From the NCBI GenBank assembly GCA_023251195.1, contig JAHEZG010000146.1, positions 1-9,257 of the forward strand: a stretch of DNA of 9,257 bases. Direction: 5' to 3'. Numbering within the stretch: the stretch's first letter is position 1; the number at the start of each line of letters is the position of its first letter. A program made the translations under genes and the position numbers. The notes below the pieces were generated by a model. That model did not search any database. It worked only from the letters and a program-made list of their open reading frames with translations, and had not been told where the DNA came from. Below, in pieces: positions 1 through 6,397 of the stretch. This stretch comes from Chitinophagaceae bacterium (lineage in GTDB: Bacteria; Bacteroidota; Bacteroidia; Chitinophagales; UBA10324).

Positions 1-83
1 ATTGAGATTTTACAATCTCAGGGATGGGAGTATGCAAACGGAAAAGAAATTTCGCCGGAGGGTTTGTATTGCGAGCGCGAAAA
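1..83 (+). repeat. Direct repeat copy A (hsdR codons 15-41)
   Basis: This is the left copy of an 83-bp direct repeat whose partner is at 1803-1885. Bases 1-18 carry five mismatches, all at codon third positions, while bases 19-83 are identical to 1821-1885. The copies are 1,802 bp apart and in the same reading frame. The sharp change from diverged to identical looks like a recombination or gene-conversion boundary. Confidence 0.9.
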
Positions 84-99
84 ATCTTGCTTAACTTGA
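1..99 (+). pseudogene. Truncated hsdR 5' fragment (left edge outside window)
   Basis: The frame is open from base 1 and ends at TGA 97-99. It encodes the same residues as HsdR codons 15-41 of the complete gene downstream (IEILQSQGWEYANGKEIS and onward to the ERE stretch), then leaves the HsdR sequence and reads KSCLT before the stop. The match breaks at base 83/84, only three bases before the first copy of a short repeat. The five base differences from the complete copy, all within bases 1-18, are synonymous, so this piece descends from a once-functional hsdR allele and not from random decay. Any start codon lies left of the window. The remaining peptide lacks the nuclease and helicase parts and cannot be a working restriction subunit. 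Confidence 0.85.
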
Positions 100-107
100 A
101 AACGGAA
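87..107 (+). repeat. Cassette repeat R1
   Basis: This is the first copy of a 21-bp sequence of the form TTGCTTAA-4 nt-AAAACGGAA. It begins three bases after the hsdR homology breaks and contains the TGA that ends the hsdR fragment. Exact-arm copies recur at 142-162 and 1630-1650. The four middle bases differ in each copy (CTTG, TTAG, TTCT) while both arms are fully conserved, which suggests constraint on the arms. Confidence 0.85.
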
Positions 108-136
108 ACTCATCATAACTAACTGAAAATGAACGC

Positions 137-144
137 TAATTTTG
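137..144 (+). promoter_or_regulatory. Possible -7 promoter box for the AlbA_2/ATPase gene
   Basis: TAATTTTG matches the Bacteroidota -7 consensus TAnnTTTG at every fixed position and lies 17 bases before the ATG at 162. It overlaps the start of repeat R2. I see no TTG at the expected -33 distance, so it may be weak, regulated or fortuitous. Confidence 0.35.
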
Positions 145-162
145 CTTAATTAGAAAACGGAA
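142..162 (+). repeat. Cassette repeat R2
   Basis: Second copy of TTGCTTAA-4 nt-AAAACGGAA, starting 55 bp after R1. Its last base is the A of the ATG of the gene at 162, so the repeat forms the immediate leader, including any ribosome-binding region. The middle bases are TTAG. Confidence 0.85.
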
Positions 163-1625
163 TGATTAAAAACTGGATAAACAGAGCCATCGCCTTATTG
201 GAGCATAGTTTACAACCAATGCCACAGGAATTGAATGAACTGGATTGGAAAGAAACCTTGTCGCCCAATAACGAAAAACTCGCCAGACATTTATCAGCAT
301 TTGCCAATTTGCCCGGTGGTGGTTTCATGGTTTTTGGTGTGGAGGACAGCACCGGAAAACTAAATGGAATTTTGCAAAAACAAGCAACAGATATTATTGA
401 AAAACTAAGCAGTCTCGGCAGAGATACTGTTACTCCTGTCATAAAACTGGATCATAGTATTGAACTCTTTCAGAATGTACCATTACTATTTGTGTTTGTA
501 ACAGAAAGTGTAACCAAGCCGGTGCACTTGAAAAGTGGAACTATTGAAAATACATATATAAGAAGTGGAGGTACTACACGCAAAGCATCACGACAGGAAG
601 TTGGTGGCTTATTGTTGAACAGTAAAACACCACAGTTTGAGGAACTTCATTGTTCATCGCTGAAAAGCGAACAGGAGATTTTGAATTTGCTCGACTACCG
701 AAGTATTTTCAAATTGCTGAACAAACCAGTGCCTCAAAATAATCAGGAAATTTTGCAATGGCTTATTGATGAAAGAATGATTGAACCCATTGATGGAGCA
801 GGATATTATGTTACAAATTTTGGAGCATTGGCAGCAGCACACAATCTGCACGACTTTGATAGTTTGTCAAGAAAATCAATTCGACTTATACGATACGAAG
901 GAGTGAATAAACTTAAAACTGAAAAAGAATATCCGGGTTCAAAAGGCTATGCTATCGGCTTTAGTGGACTCATTAGTTTTATAAGAGCATTACTTCCAAG
1001 CAGTGAAATAATTAAGAATGCACTGAGAACAGAAACATCGGTATATCCGGAAATTGCACTTCGTGAAATTATTGCTAATGCTTTAATACATCAGGATTTT
1101 ACCATTAGAGGATCGGGACCAATGATTGAAATTTTTGATGACAGAATTGAAGTTTCAAATCCAGGAAAATTATTGCCGACGAAAAAAATTGATCGCTTGA
1201 TTAGAACAACACCTGAATCAAGAAACGAAATTTTAGCCGCTGCTTTCAGGCGATACAACATTTGTGAGGAAAGAGGTTCAGGTTTTGAAAAGGCGGTGGC
1301 AGCCATAGAGTTGTTTGGTTTACCACCGTTGAAATTTTCTGAAACAGAAAATTCATTTCGCGTAATCATGTATAGCCCACGGAAGTTTGCTGACATGACT
1401 GTTGAAGAAAGAATTGAAGCAGCTTATCAGCATAGCATTATCAAATATTTTTCAAGCGGAGGCTTGACAAATACCAGTTTGAGAGAACGATTCAGAATGC
1501 ATGAAAAGCAGAGACCACAAGTTTCTTTGGTAATAAAAGAAGCCTTGCGTTTAGGAAAAATAAAACCGAAAGACCCAAATAATGAATCAACAAAATTTGC
1601 AGAATACATTCCATATTGGGGTTAA
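162..1625 (+). CDS. AlbA_2 (Schlafen-like) / GHKL-ATPase / winged-helix protein, type I R-M accessory
   Basis: This 487-aa protein has the architecture of the COG2865 family. An AlbA_2/Schlafen-type putative nucleic-acid-binding domain covers about residues 22-150, with the typical SAFANLPGGGFMVFGVED stretch at 44-61. A HATPase_c_4-like GHKL ATPase domain covers about 295-400: the N box is REIIANALIHQDF (301-313, with N306), the G1-like box is FDDRIEVSNPG (325-335), and the glycine loop is ERGSGF (370-375). A C-terminal winged-helix region covers about 420-487. Family members are annotated as ATP-binding DNA-binding regulators and often sit inside type I restriction operons, but their exact role is not settled. 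The ATG at 162 fits the domain start and lies at the end of repeat R2. Transcription is co-directional with hsdR, and repeats lie on both sides. It may regulate or assist the restriction system or act as a separate defence gene. The sequence alone does not decide between these. Confidence 0.88.
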   Translation: MIKNWINRAIALLEHSLQPMPQELNELDWKETLSPNNEKLARHLSAFANLPGGGFMVFGVEDSTGKLNGILQKQATDIIEKLSSLGRDTVTPVIKLDHSIELFQNVPLLFVFVTESVTKPVHLKSGTIENTYIRSGGTTRKASRQEVGGLLLNSKTPQFEELHCSSLKSEQEILNLLDYRSIFKLLNKPVPQNNQEILQWLIDERMIEPIDGAGYYVTNFGALAAAHNLHDFDSLSRKSIRLIRYEGVNKLKTEKEYPGSKGYAIGFSGLISFIRALLPSSEIIKNALRTETSVYPEIALREIIANALIHQDFTIRGSGPMIEIFDDRIEVSNPGKLLPTKKIDRLIRTTPESRNEILAAAFRRYNICEERGSGFEKAVAAIELFGLPPLKFSETENSFRVIMYSPRKFADMTVEERIEAAYQHSIIKYFSSGGLTNTSLRERFRMHEKQRPQVSLVIKEALRLGKIKPKDPNNESTKFAEYIPYWG

Positions 1626-1629
1626 AGGT

Positions 1630-1650
1630 TTGCTTAATTCTAAAACGGAA
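1630..1650 (+). repeat. Cassette repeat R3
   Basis: Third copy of TTGCTTAA-4 nt-AAAACGGAA, four bases after the stop codon of the ATPase gene (TAA 1623-1625). The middle bases are TTCT. With R1 and R2 it brackets the gene tightly. Confidence 0.85.
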
Positions 1651-1682
1651 AATCCTGCAAACAATTGATACAACTACATCTG

Positions 1683-1698
1683 GTGTTTAATTTGAAAA
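1683..1698 (+). repeat. Possible degenerate cassette repeat R4
   Basis: GTGTTTAATTTGAAAA matches the first 16 bases of R1 at 13 positions and starts 53 bp after R3, close to the 55-bp R1-R2 step. The downstream CGGAA part is displaced (AAACGAAA at 1702-1709). It may be a decayed copy, which would make the leaders of the ATPase gene and hsdR paralogous, but chance similarity in AT-rich DNA is possible. Confidence 0.35.
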
Positions 1699-1742
1699 AG
1701 TAAACGAAAGAATAATTTGAATTGCGATGCAATCACGAACGC

Positions 1743-1760
1743 AAAAAAAAAGAAAAAGAA
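1743..1760 (+). promoter_or_regulatory. Purine-only tract before the hsdR GTG start
   Basis: A run of nine A bases (1743-1751) is followed by further A/G bases directly up to the GTG. Bacteroidota often start translation from A-rich leaders without a classical Shine-Dalgarno sequence, which supports GTG 1761 as the start. The A9 run is also a plausible slippage site, but it lies before the start codon, so a length change would alter the leader and not the reading frame. Confidence 0.4.
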
Positions 1761-4700
1761 GTGAGTAAACCCATCACCGAAAATCTTATTGAAGAATCAG
1801 CAATAGAAATATTGCAATCGCAGGGATGGGAGTATGCAAACGGAAAAGAAATTTCGCCGGAGGGTTTGTATTGCGAGCGCGAAAATTATCAGCAGATAAT
1901 TTTAACCACTCGCTTGCGCAGTGCTATCGCAAAAATAAATCCGCACATACCGACTGAGGCGCAGGAGTCCGCCGTGCAAAAAGTGTTGCGAATTTATTCG
2001 CCGCAACTGTTACACAACAACGAGGAGTTTCACAAACTGTTAGTTGAGAAAGTAAAAATCCCGTACCAGCAAAACGGTTATGAGCGCAGTCACGAAGTGG
2101 CGCTCATTGATTTTGAAAACACTTCGAACAATCAGTTCCTGGTGGTAAATCAATATACCATCATCGAGAACAATCAGAACAAGCGACCCGATGTGATTCT
2201 GTTTGTCAATGGAATTCCGTTGGTGGTGATTGAACTGAAAAATGCAAGCGATGAAAACGCAAACATACTGAGTGCCTACAAACAAATTCAAACTTACAAG
2301 GCAATCATCCCTTCGTTGTTTACTTACAATGCCGTGTGCATCATCAGCGATGGGTTGGAATGTAAAGCAGGAAGTGTATCAGCCGACCTCAGCCGCTACA
2401 TGACCTGGAAAAGTCACGATGGAATAAAAGATGCATCGCGTTTCAAACCGCAATTAGAAACTTTACTGAAAGGAATGTTGCAACCTGTTACACTTTTGGA
2501 TTTGGTGCGCAACTTCATTGTGTTTGAGAAAACAAAAAGAGAAGACACAAAAACAGGACTCACACAAATTTTCACTGAGAAAAAATTAGCTGCCTACCAT
2601 CAATACTATGCAGTGAACAAAGCCGTGCAATCAAGCATCACTGCATCAGGAGTGAATGGCGATAAGCGCGGCGGTGTGGTGTGGCACACGCAAGGTTCCG
2701 GGAAAAGTTTGTCAATGGTTTTTTATTCGGGCAAACTTATCACCGCACCCGAAATGCGCAACCCAACTATTGTAGTTATCACCGACCGCAATGATTTGGA
2801 TGACCAGTTGTTCGACACCTTTGCGGCATCGGTGCAACTGTTACGGCAGGAGCCCGTGCAGGCAGAGAGCCGCGAGCACCTGAAAGAATTATTGAAAGTG
2901 GCGAGTGGCGGAATTGTGTTTACCACTATTCAGAAATTTATGCCCGAAGGTCACAAATCAGTTTACGACCAACTCAGCGACCGGAAAAATATTGTGGTGA
3001 TTGCAGATGAAGCGCACCGCACACAGTATGGCTTCGAAGCAAAACTGGTGGATGAAAAAGATGCAGTCACCAAGGAAGTAATCGGAAAACGAATTGCGTA
3101 TGGGTTCGCTAAGTATATGCGCGATGCCATGCCCAATGCCACTTACATTGGTTTCACCGGAACACCCATCGAAGGCACTGATGTAAACACGGCGCAGGTG
3201 TTCGGCAATTACATTGACCGCTACGATATTAAAGATGCTGTAACAGATGGAGCGACTGTAAAAATTTTCTACGAGAGTCGTTTGGCAAAAGTGAATTTAG
3301 ACAGTGAAGGAAAAAGATTGATTGAAGAGTTTGATGAATCGCTGGAACAGGATGAAGAAATTACTGAGAAACAAAAAGCAAAAGCAAAGTGGACGAAGCT
3401 CGAAGCGATAGTAGGAAACGAAGACAGAGTAAAAAATTTAGCCAACGATATTGTCACACACTTTGAAAAACGACAAACTGCATTAGAAGGCAAGGCAATG
3501 ATTGTTGCCATGAGCCGCCGCATAGCAGCAGATATTTTCAGAGAGATTATTGCATTGCGCCCACAGTGGTACAGCGATGACATGAATAAGGGAGTGATTA
3601 AAGTAGTGATGACCACCAACAGTGCCGATGGTCCTGAAATAGCACGGCACTACACCACCAAGCAACAGCGCAAAGATTTATCGGAGCGCATGAAAGACCC
3701 CGATGATGAATTGAAAATTGTAATCGTGCGCGACATGTGGCTCACAGGTTTTGATGCGCCATGTTTGAATACGATGTATGTAGATAAGCCGATGCGCGGT
3801 CACAATCTCATGCAGGCAATTGCAAGAGTGAATCGTGTTTTCAAAGACAAGCCCGGAGGTTTAGTAGTTGATTACTTAGGCATCGGCACTGATTTGAAAA
3901 AAGCACTTTCGTTTTATAGTGATGCAGGTGGCAAGGGCGACCCTGCAGAGAGTATTGCAAAAGCTGTAACAGTTTTCTTAGAAAAATTAGAAGTGGTGCA
4001 GCAAATGTTCAACGAAGACAGCCGCACCAGAAAAGATATTTTAGTAGAAGAACCCGATTCGTATTACGAGAATAGTTTCAAATTTAATTACAGAAGATTC
4101 TTTGCTGTTGATTCAAGAGAAAAACTCTCCATCATTCTGCAAGCGGAAGAACATATACTCGGATTGCAGGAAGGCAAGGAAAGATTTATTCGTGAAGTGA
4201 GTTTGCTCAGTCAAGCGCTTTCACTTTGCATCACACGCGATGAAGTGCATGCGCACTTACCCGAAGTTGCATTCTTTCAGGCAGTGAAAGCACGGCTCGT
4301 AAAATTTGCAGCACCCGGCACAGGAAGAACAGATGTAGAAATTGAAACTGCGATAAAACAAATAGTTGACGAAGCACTGAGCAGCGATAAAGTGATTGAC
4401 ATTTTTGATGCAGCAGGAATGAGCAAGCCGGATATTTCGATTCTCTCCGATGAGTTTTTGCAGGAGGTAAAAGGAATGCAGCACAAAAATCTTGCGCTTG
4501 AATTATTGAAGAAGATTCTGAATGATGAAATAAAAGCAAGGGCAAAAACAAATCTGGTAAAGAGTAAAAAATTATTGGAGATGCTGGAGTCAGCTATCAA
4601 ACGCTATCACAACAACTTACTTTCAACAGCAGAAATTATTCAGGAGTTAATTGATATTGCGAAGGATGTAAAAGCAGCAGATGCAGAAGGAGAAAAATTA

Positions 4701-4988
4701 GGAATGACAACTGATGAAGTTGCTTTCTACAATGCACTCGAAATTAACGACAGCGCAGTTGCAGTACTCGGTGATGTAACACTCCGCAAAATTGCCATCG
4801 AAATTGCAGACAAAGTCAGAGCGAACACAACAATAGATTGGAGTATCCGCGAAAGCGCAAGAGCCAACCTGAAAAGATTAGTCGCACGCACATTAAGAGT
4901 GTACGGCTATCCCCCCGACAAAAGTGAAAAAGCAATCGAAACAGTTTTGAAACAAGCGGAATTGCTGGCGGATAATCTGGTGGATTAA
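1761..4988 (+). CDS. hsdR: Type I restriction enzyme subunit R (HsdR)
   Basis: HsdR is the ATP-driven DNA translocase and endonuclease of type I restriction complexes, where it works with HsdM and HsdS to cut unmodified foreign DNA. The sequence shows an N-terminal PD-(D/E)xK nuclease (RPD with D144, then E158-L-K160), Walker A HTQGSGKS (about 307-314), DEAH at 416-419, FTGTP at 465-469 and helicase motif VI QAIARVNR (685-692), followed by a long helical C-terminal region. The 1,075-aa length is normal for the family and no frame break is seen. I chose GTG 1761, which follows a purine-rich tract and gives MSKPITENLIEESAIEIL. A TTG at 1722 would add a lysine-rich leader unlike HsdR. Codons 15-41 are duplicated at 1-83. 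No methylase or specificity gene is visible, so they should lie to the left. The stop overlaps the stop of the convergent gene. Confidence 0.96.
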   Translation: MSKPITENLIEESAIEILQSQGWEYANGKEISPEGLYCERENYQQIILTTRLRSAIAKINPHIPTEAQESAVQKVLRIYSPQLLHNNEEFHKLLVEKVKIPYQQNGYERSHEVALIDFENTSNNQFLVVNQYTIIENNQNKRPDVILFVNGIPLVVIELKNASDENANILSAYKQIQTYKAIIPSLFTYNAVCIISDGLECKAGSVSADLSRYMTWKSHDGIKDASRFKPQLETLLKGMLQPVTLLDLVRNFIVFEKTKREDTKTGLTQIFTEKKLAAYHQYYAVNKAVQSSITASGVNGDKRGGVVWHTQGSGKSLSMVFYSGKLITAPEMRNPTIVVITDRNDLDDQLFDTFAASVQLLRQEPVQAESREHLKELLKVASGGIVFTTIQKFMPEGHKSVYDQLSDRKNIVVIADEAHRTQYGFEAKLVDEKDAVTKEVIGKRIAYGFAKYMRDAMPNATYIGFTGTPIEGTDVNTAQVFGNYIDRYDIKDAVTDGATVKIFYESRLAKVNLDSEGKRLIEEFDESLEQDEEITEKQKAKAKWTKLEAIVGNEDRVKNLANDIVTHFEKRQTALEGKAMIVAMSRRIAADIFREIIALRPQWYSDDMNKGVIKVVMTTNSADGPEIARHYTTKQQRKDLSERMKDPDDELKIVIVRDMWLTGFDAPCLNTMYVDKPMRGHNLMQAIARVNRVFKDKPGGLVVDYLGIGTDLKKALSFYSDAGGKGDPAESIAKAVTVFLEKLEVVQQMFNEDSRTRKDILVEEPDSYYENSFKFNYRRFFAVDSREKLSIILQAEEHILGLQEGKERFIREVSLLSQALSLCITRDEVHAHLPEVAFFQAVKARLVKFAAPGTGRTDVEIETAIKQIVDEALSSDKVIDIFDAAGMSKPDISILSDEFLQEVKGMQHKNLALELLKKILNDEIKARAKTNLVKSKKLLEMLESAIKRYHNNLLSTAEIIQELIDIAKDVKAADAEGEKLGMTTDEVAFYNALEINDSAVAVLGDVTLRKIAIEIADKVRANTTIDWSIRESARANLKRLVARTLRVYGYPPDKSEKAIETVLKQAELLADNLVD
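1803..1885 (+). repeat. Direct repeat copy B (inside intact hsdR)
   Basis: This is the right copy of the 83-bp repeat and lies within the functional hsdR reading frame (codons 15 to 42, ending two bases into codon 42). Bases 1821-1885 are identical to 19-83. Bases 1803-1820 differ from 1-18 at five synonymous positions. Confidence 0.9.
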
Positions 4989-5344
4989 GATTTCACACCT
5001 TCTTGCACTTCTTCTTGCTTGTGGTCGGCACTTTCAATCACCTGATTTATTTTCTCCACTTGTTCGCGCAACTCCGTTAATGTCATTGCAACTTCTGAAT
5101 GCTGCTCTTGAATTTCATTCAGTTTTTCTTCGTGCTGATAATTCAAATTCCTAATGATTTGCTTTGTGCTTCCAACTTGCACATTGTAAACGACAATTGC
5201 AATTGCAAGAACTCCCACAACTATTATTCCGGTGGTTATTAAGATTGGGGTCCAGTTTGTAGTTCCAGGGGCTAAAGGCGCAATGGTGTTTGAACTACCG
5301 TACATGTCATTAAAGTTGCTTGGTCTAAATGTTGGTTGATTCAT
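4985..5344 (-). CDS. Small single-span membrane protein with coiled coil
   Basis: I do not recognise this 119-aa protein. A polar N-terminal part of about 30 residues is followed by one clear membrane span (about 33-54, TPILITTGIIVVGVLAIAIV) and a charged, heptad-like coiled coil (about 62-108) rich in Glu, Gln and Lys. The start at 5344 is chosen because its ATG overlaps the TGA of the upstream gene as ATGA, a typical translational-coupling arrangement. A TTG nine codons earlier is less likely. It is the last gene of the leftward cluster, and its stop (4985-4987) overlaps the hsdR stop. One span plus a coiled coil suits a membrane-anchored oligomeric protein, but nothing in the sequence fixes its function. 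Confidence 0.75.
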   Translation of the reverse strand: MNQPTFRPSNFNDMYGSSNTIAPLAPGTTNWTPILITTGIIVVGVLAIAIVVYNVQVGSTKQIIRNLNYQHEEKLNEIQEQHSEVAMTLTELREQVEKINQVIESADHKQEEVQEGVKS

Positions 5345-5769
5345 TTTGGTTTTTTGTGAATGATGATCCAATCTTTATTCTCAGGATGTTGCTCCGTGCC
5401 GTATTCATACAACCAGTTGACTTTTTGTTTAGTTAAAGTATTGATACCTTGCTGCACACCCAGGCTGATATCTATCACCTCATGCTGTAACAGGTTTTTT
5501 TGAAGTTGACAGTATCCGTTGATTTCGTATTTATTGAAAAGCACTGAAAGCTTCTTATCAATCAATCGCAGCTGTTTCTCGTGCTGGAAGGTTGAATTGT
5601 TCAGTTCGCGACGGCGGTCATTTCCGGCATCCTCACCGCATGACGGACAACAATATTCCTGTCTGAAATCAGTAGGAATGTATCGCTTGCCATGATTACA
5701 ATTTTTGTTTTTACAAATTCTCTCAGGATACCTTCGTTTGGATCTTGAAATGTATGTGCAGGTGCTCAT
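5341..5769 (-). CDS. Zinc-ribbon-like hypothetical protein
   Basis: This 142-aa protein starts at ATG 5769. The N-terminal part carries a likely zinc-binding set: C19-x4-C24, then CCPSC at 40-44, giving CxxxxC...CxxC with C41 and C44, and then a basic GNDRRRE segment (49-55). Such Cys-rich motifs followed by NDRRRE recur in small proteins of Bacteroidota mobile elements, but I cannot name a family. The middle (about 58-95) is predicted helical and charged, and the end contains aromatic and charged residues (NWLYEYGTEQHPENKDWIII). It lies 14 bases after the upstream membrane-protein gene, and its stop overlaps the start of the next gene, so the cluster is probably co-transcribed. DNA or RNA binding is plausible from the zinc ribbon and basic patch but is inferred. 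Confidence 0.78.
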   Translation of the reverse strand: MSTCTYISRSKRRYPERICKNKNCNHGKRYIPTDFRQEYCCPSCGEDAGNDRRRELNNSTFQHEKQLRLIDKKLSVLFNKYEINGYCQLQKNLLQHEVIDISLGVQQGINTLTKQKVNWLYEYGTEQHPENKDWIIIHKKPK

Positions 5770-5783
5770 AAGAATCGTGCACT

Positions 5784-5975
5784 TTACATTCTGATGGCTG
5801 CATTAAGACCCTTGTACTCGCGGATTGTACCACTAGCAATTTTAAATGCGAAGCCCAATAGGTAAACAACGGCGAGTGTCCCTGCAACAATAACTACAAC
5901 TTTAATTGCCGGGTCTTTCATAAGAATTTTTATTACGCCTGTTGCGGTATTTTCTGAATTTGATTCTGTATTCAT
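5784..5975 (-). CDS. Tiny single-span membrane protein
   Basis: This 63-aa protein has a polar N-terminus (MNTESNSENTATG), a hydrophobic segment at about 24-46 (IKVVVIVAGTLAVVYLLGFA) and a short basic tail. No family is recognised. Its place between the helix-turn-helix gene and the zinc-ribbon gene, with short spacings of 42 and 14 bases on the same strand, supports it as a real gene. The sequence cannot tell whether it is a holin-like, toxin-like or structural membrane peptide. Confidence 0.62.
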   Translation of the reverse strand: MNTESNSENTATGVIKILMKDPAIKVVVIVAGTLAVVYLLGFAFKIASGTIREYKGLNAAIRM

Positions 5976-6017
5976 GATTTTGATTTTTATGATTTGAAAA
6001 ATTCGATTTGAAATGAT

Positions 6018-6284
6018 TTATTTTTTGTCGAGAAAATCAATGATGGATTGGTGATTATAGTATGTCCGACCACCTAGTTTTTTAAACTTTAAAATTTTTC
6101 GTTTGCGTAACTCCCACAACGAGGTAGTTCCGCGTTGTAAAAGTTCCTTAGTTTGTTCTTCTGATAACCATTCACCGAGCGTGGAATTATGAGTTGTTGG
6201 AATTTGCCTTACAAGATTTTCGAGTTGTTCAATTTTTGAATTTTGCCGGGCAAATTCAGTTTTAATAAATGTAAAAAGGTCCAT
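6018..6284 (-). CDS. Excisionase-like helix-turn-helix DNA-binding protein
   Basis: This 88-aa protein has an N-terminal amphipathic helix (about 1-28) and a C-terminal HTH_17/MerR-like winged helix-turn-helix (about 39-87). The latter shows LSEEQTKELLQRGTTSLWEL, a wing with KKLGGRTYYNHQSI, and an end in DFLDKK. This layout is common in small regulators and excisionase (Xis) proteins of Bacteroidota integrative elements. With an integrase in the same cluster, the likely role is directing excision or controlling element genes. It begins at ATG 6284 and heads the downstream group of four small genes. Specific DNA sites are unknown. Confidence 0.8.
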   Translation of the reverse strand: MDLFTFIKTEFARQNSKIEQLENLVRQIPTTHNSTLGEWLSEEQTKELLQRGTTSLWELRKRKILKFKKLGGRTYYNHQSIIDFLDKK

Positions 6285-6397
6285 CTTAGGTGTGTTAAAT
6301 CACGAGCGCTAAGTTCCAGTATCATGGTTTCTAAAACATGAAAACGGCAATCGGAATCTGAGGAGATTTTGAAGGGGTTATAAAAAATTCCCCAGAT
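6285..6397. other. Intergenic region between the 377-aa gene and the HTH gene
   Basis: This 113-bp gap is the largest non-coding stretch inside the leftward cluster and probably contains the leader of the HTH gene. It holds an imperfect inverted repeat, CATGGTTT...AAAACATG (6323-6340), which could be an operator. On the minus strand a weak GGGG...CCCC pairing with a T-rich loop lies just after the 377-aa stop codon. I found no convincing intrinsic terminator and no full TAnnTTTG box. Confidence 0.4.

Noticed and set aside
87..1650. Repeats R1-R3 as integron attC sites
   Set aside because: R1 contains GCTTAAC, which fits the attC RYYYAAC half, but R2 and R3 end in AAT and no partner GTTRRRY with a foldable hairpin is present. 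No integron integrase is seen.
87..1650. Repeats R1-R3 as a CRISPR remnant
   Set aside because: Spacing is irregular, the repeats are short with variable centres, a full gene lies between two of them and no cas genes are present.
1722..1760. N-terminal extension of HsdR from TTG 1722
   Set aside because: It would add 13 residues, lysine-rich and unlike HsdR, from a rare start codon. GTG 1761 after an A-rich leader gives a normal N-terminus.
4231..4600. Minus-strand ORFs opposite hsdR
   Set aside because: They overlap the conserved HsdR frame, are rich in Ser, Leu, Phe and Cys as expected of complement frames, and show no recognisable domain.
6371..6395. Intrinsic terminator after the 377-aa gene
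   Set aside because: Only a four-base GGGG/CCCC pairing closes an AT-rich loop, with no following T run on the transcribed strand, so it is too weak to call.
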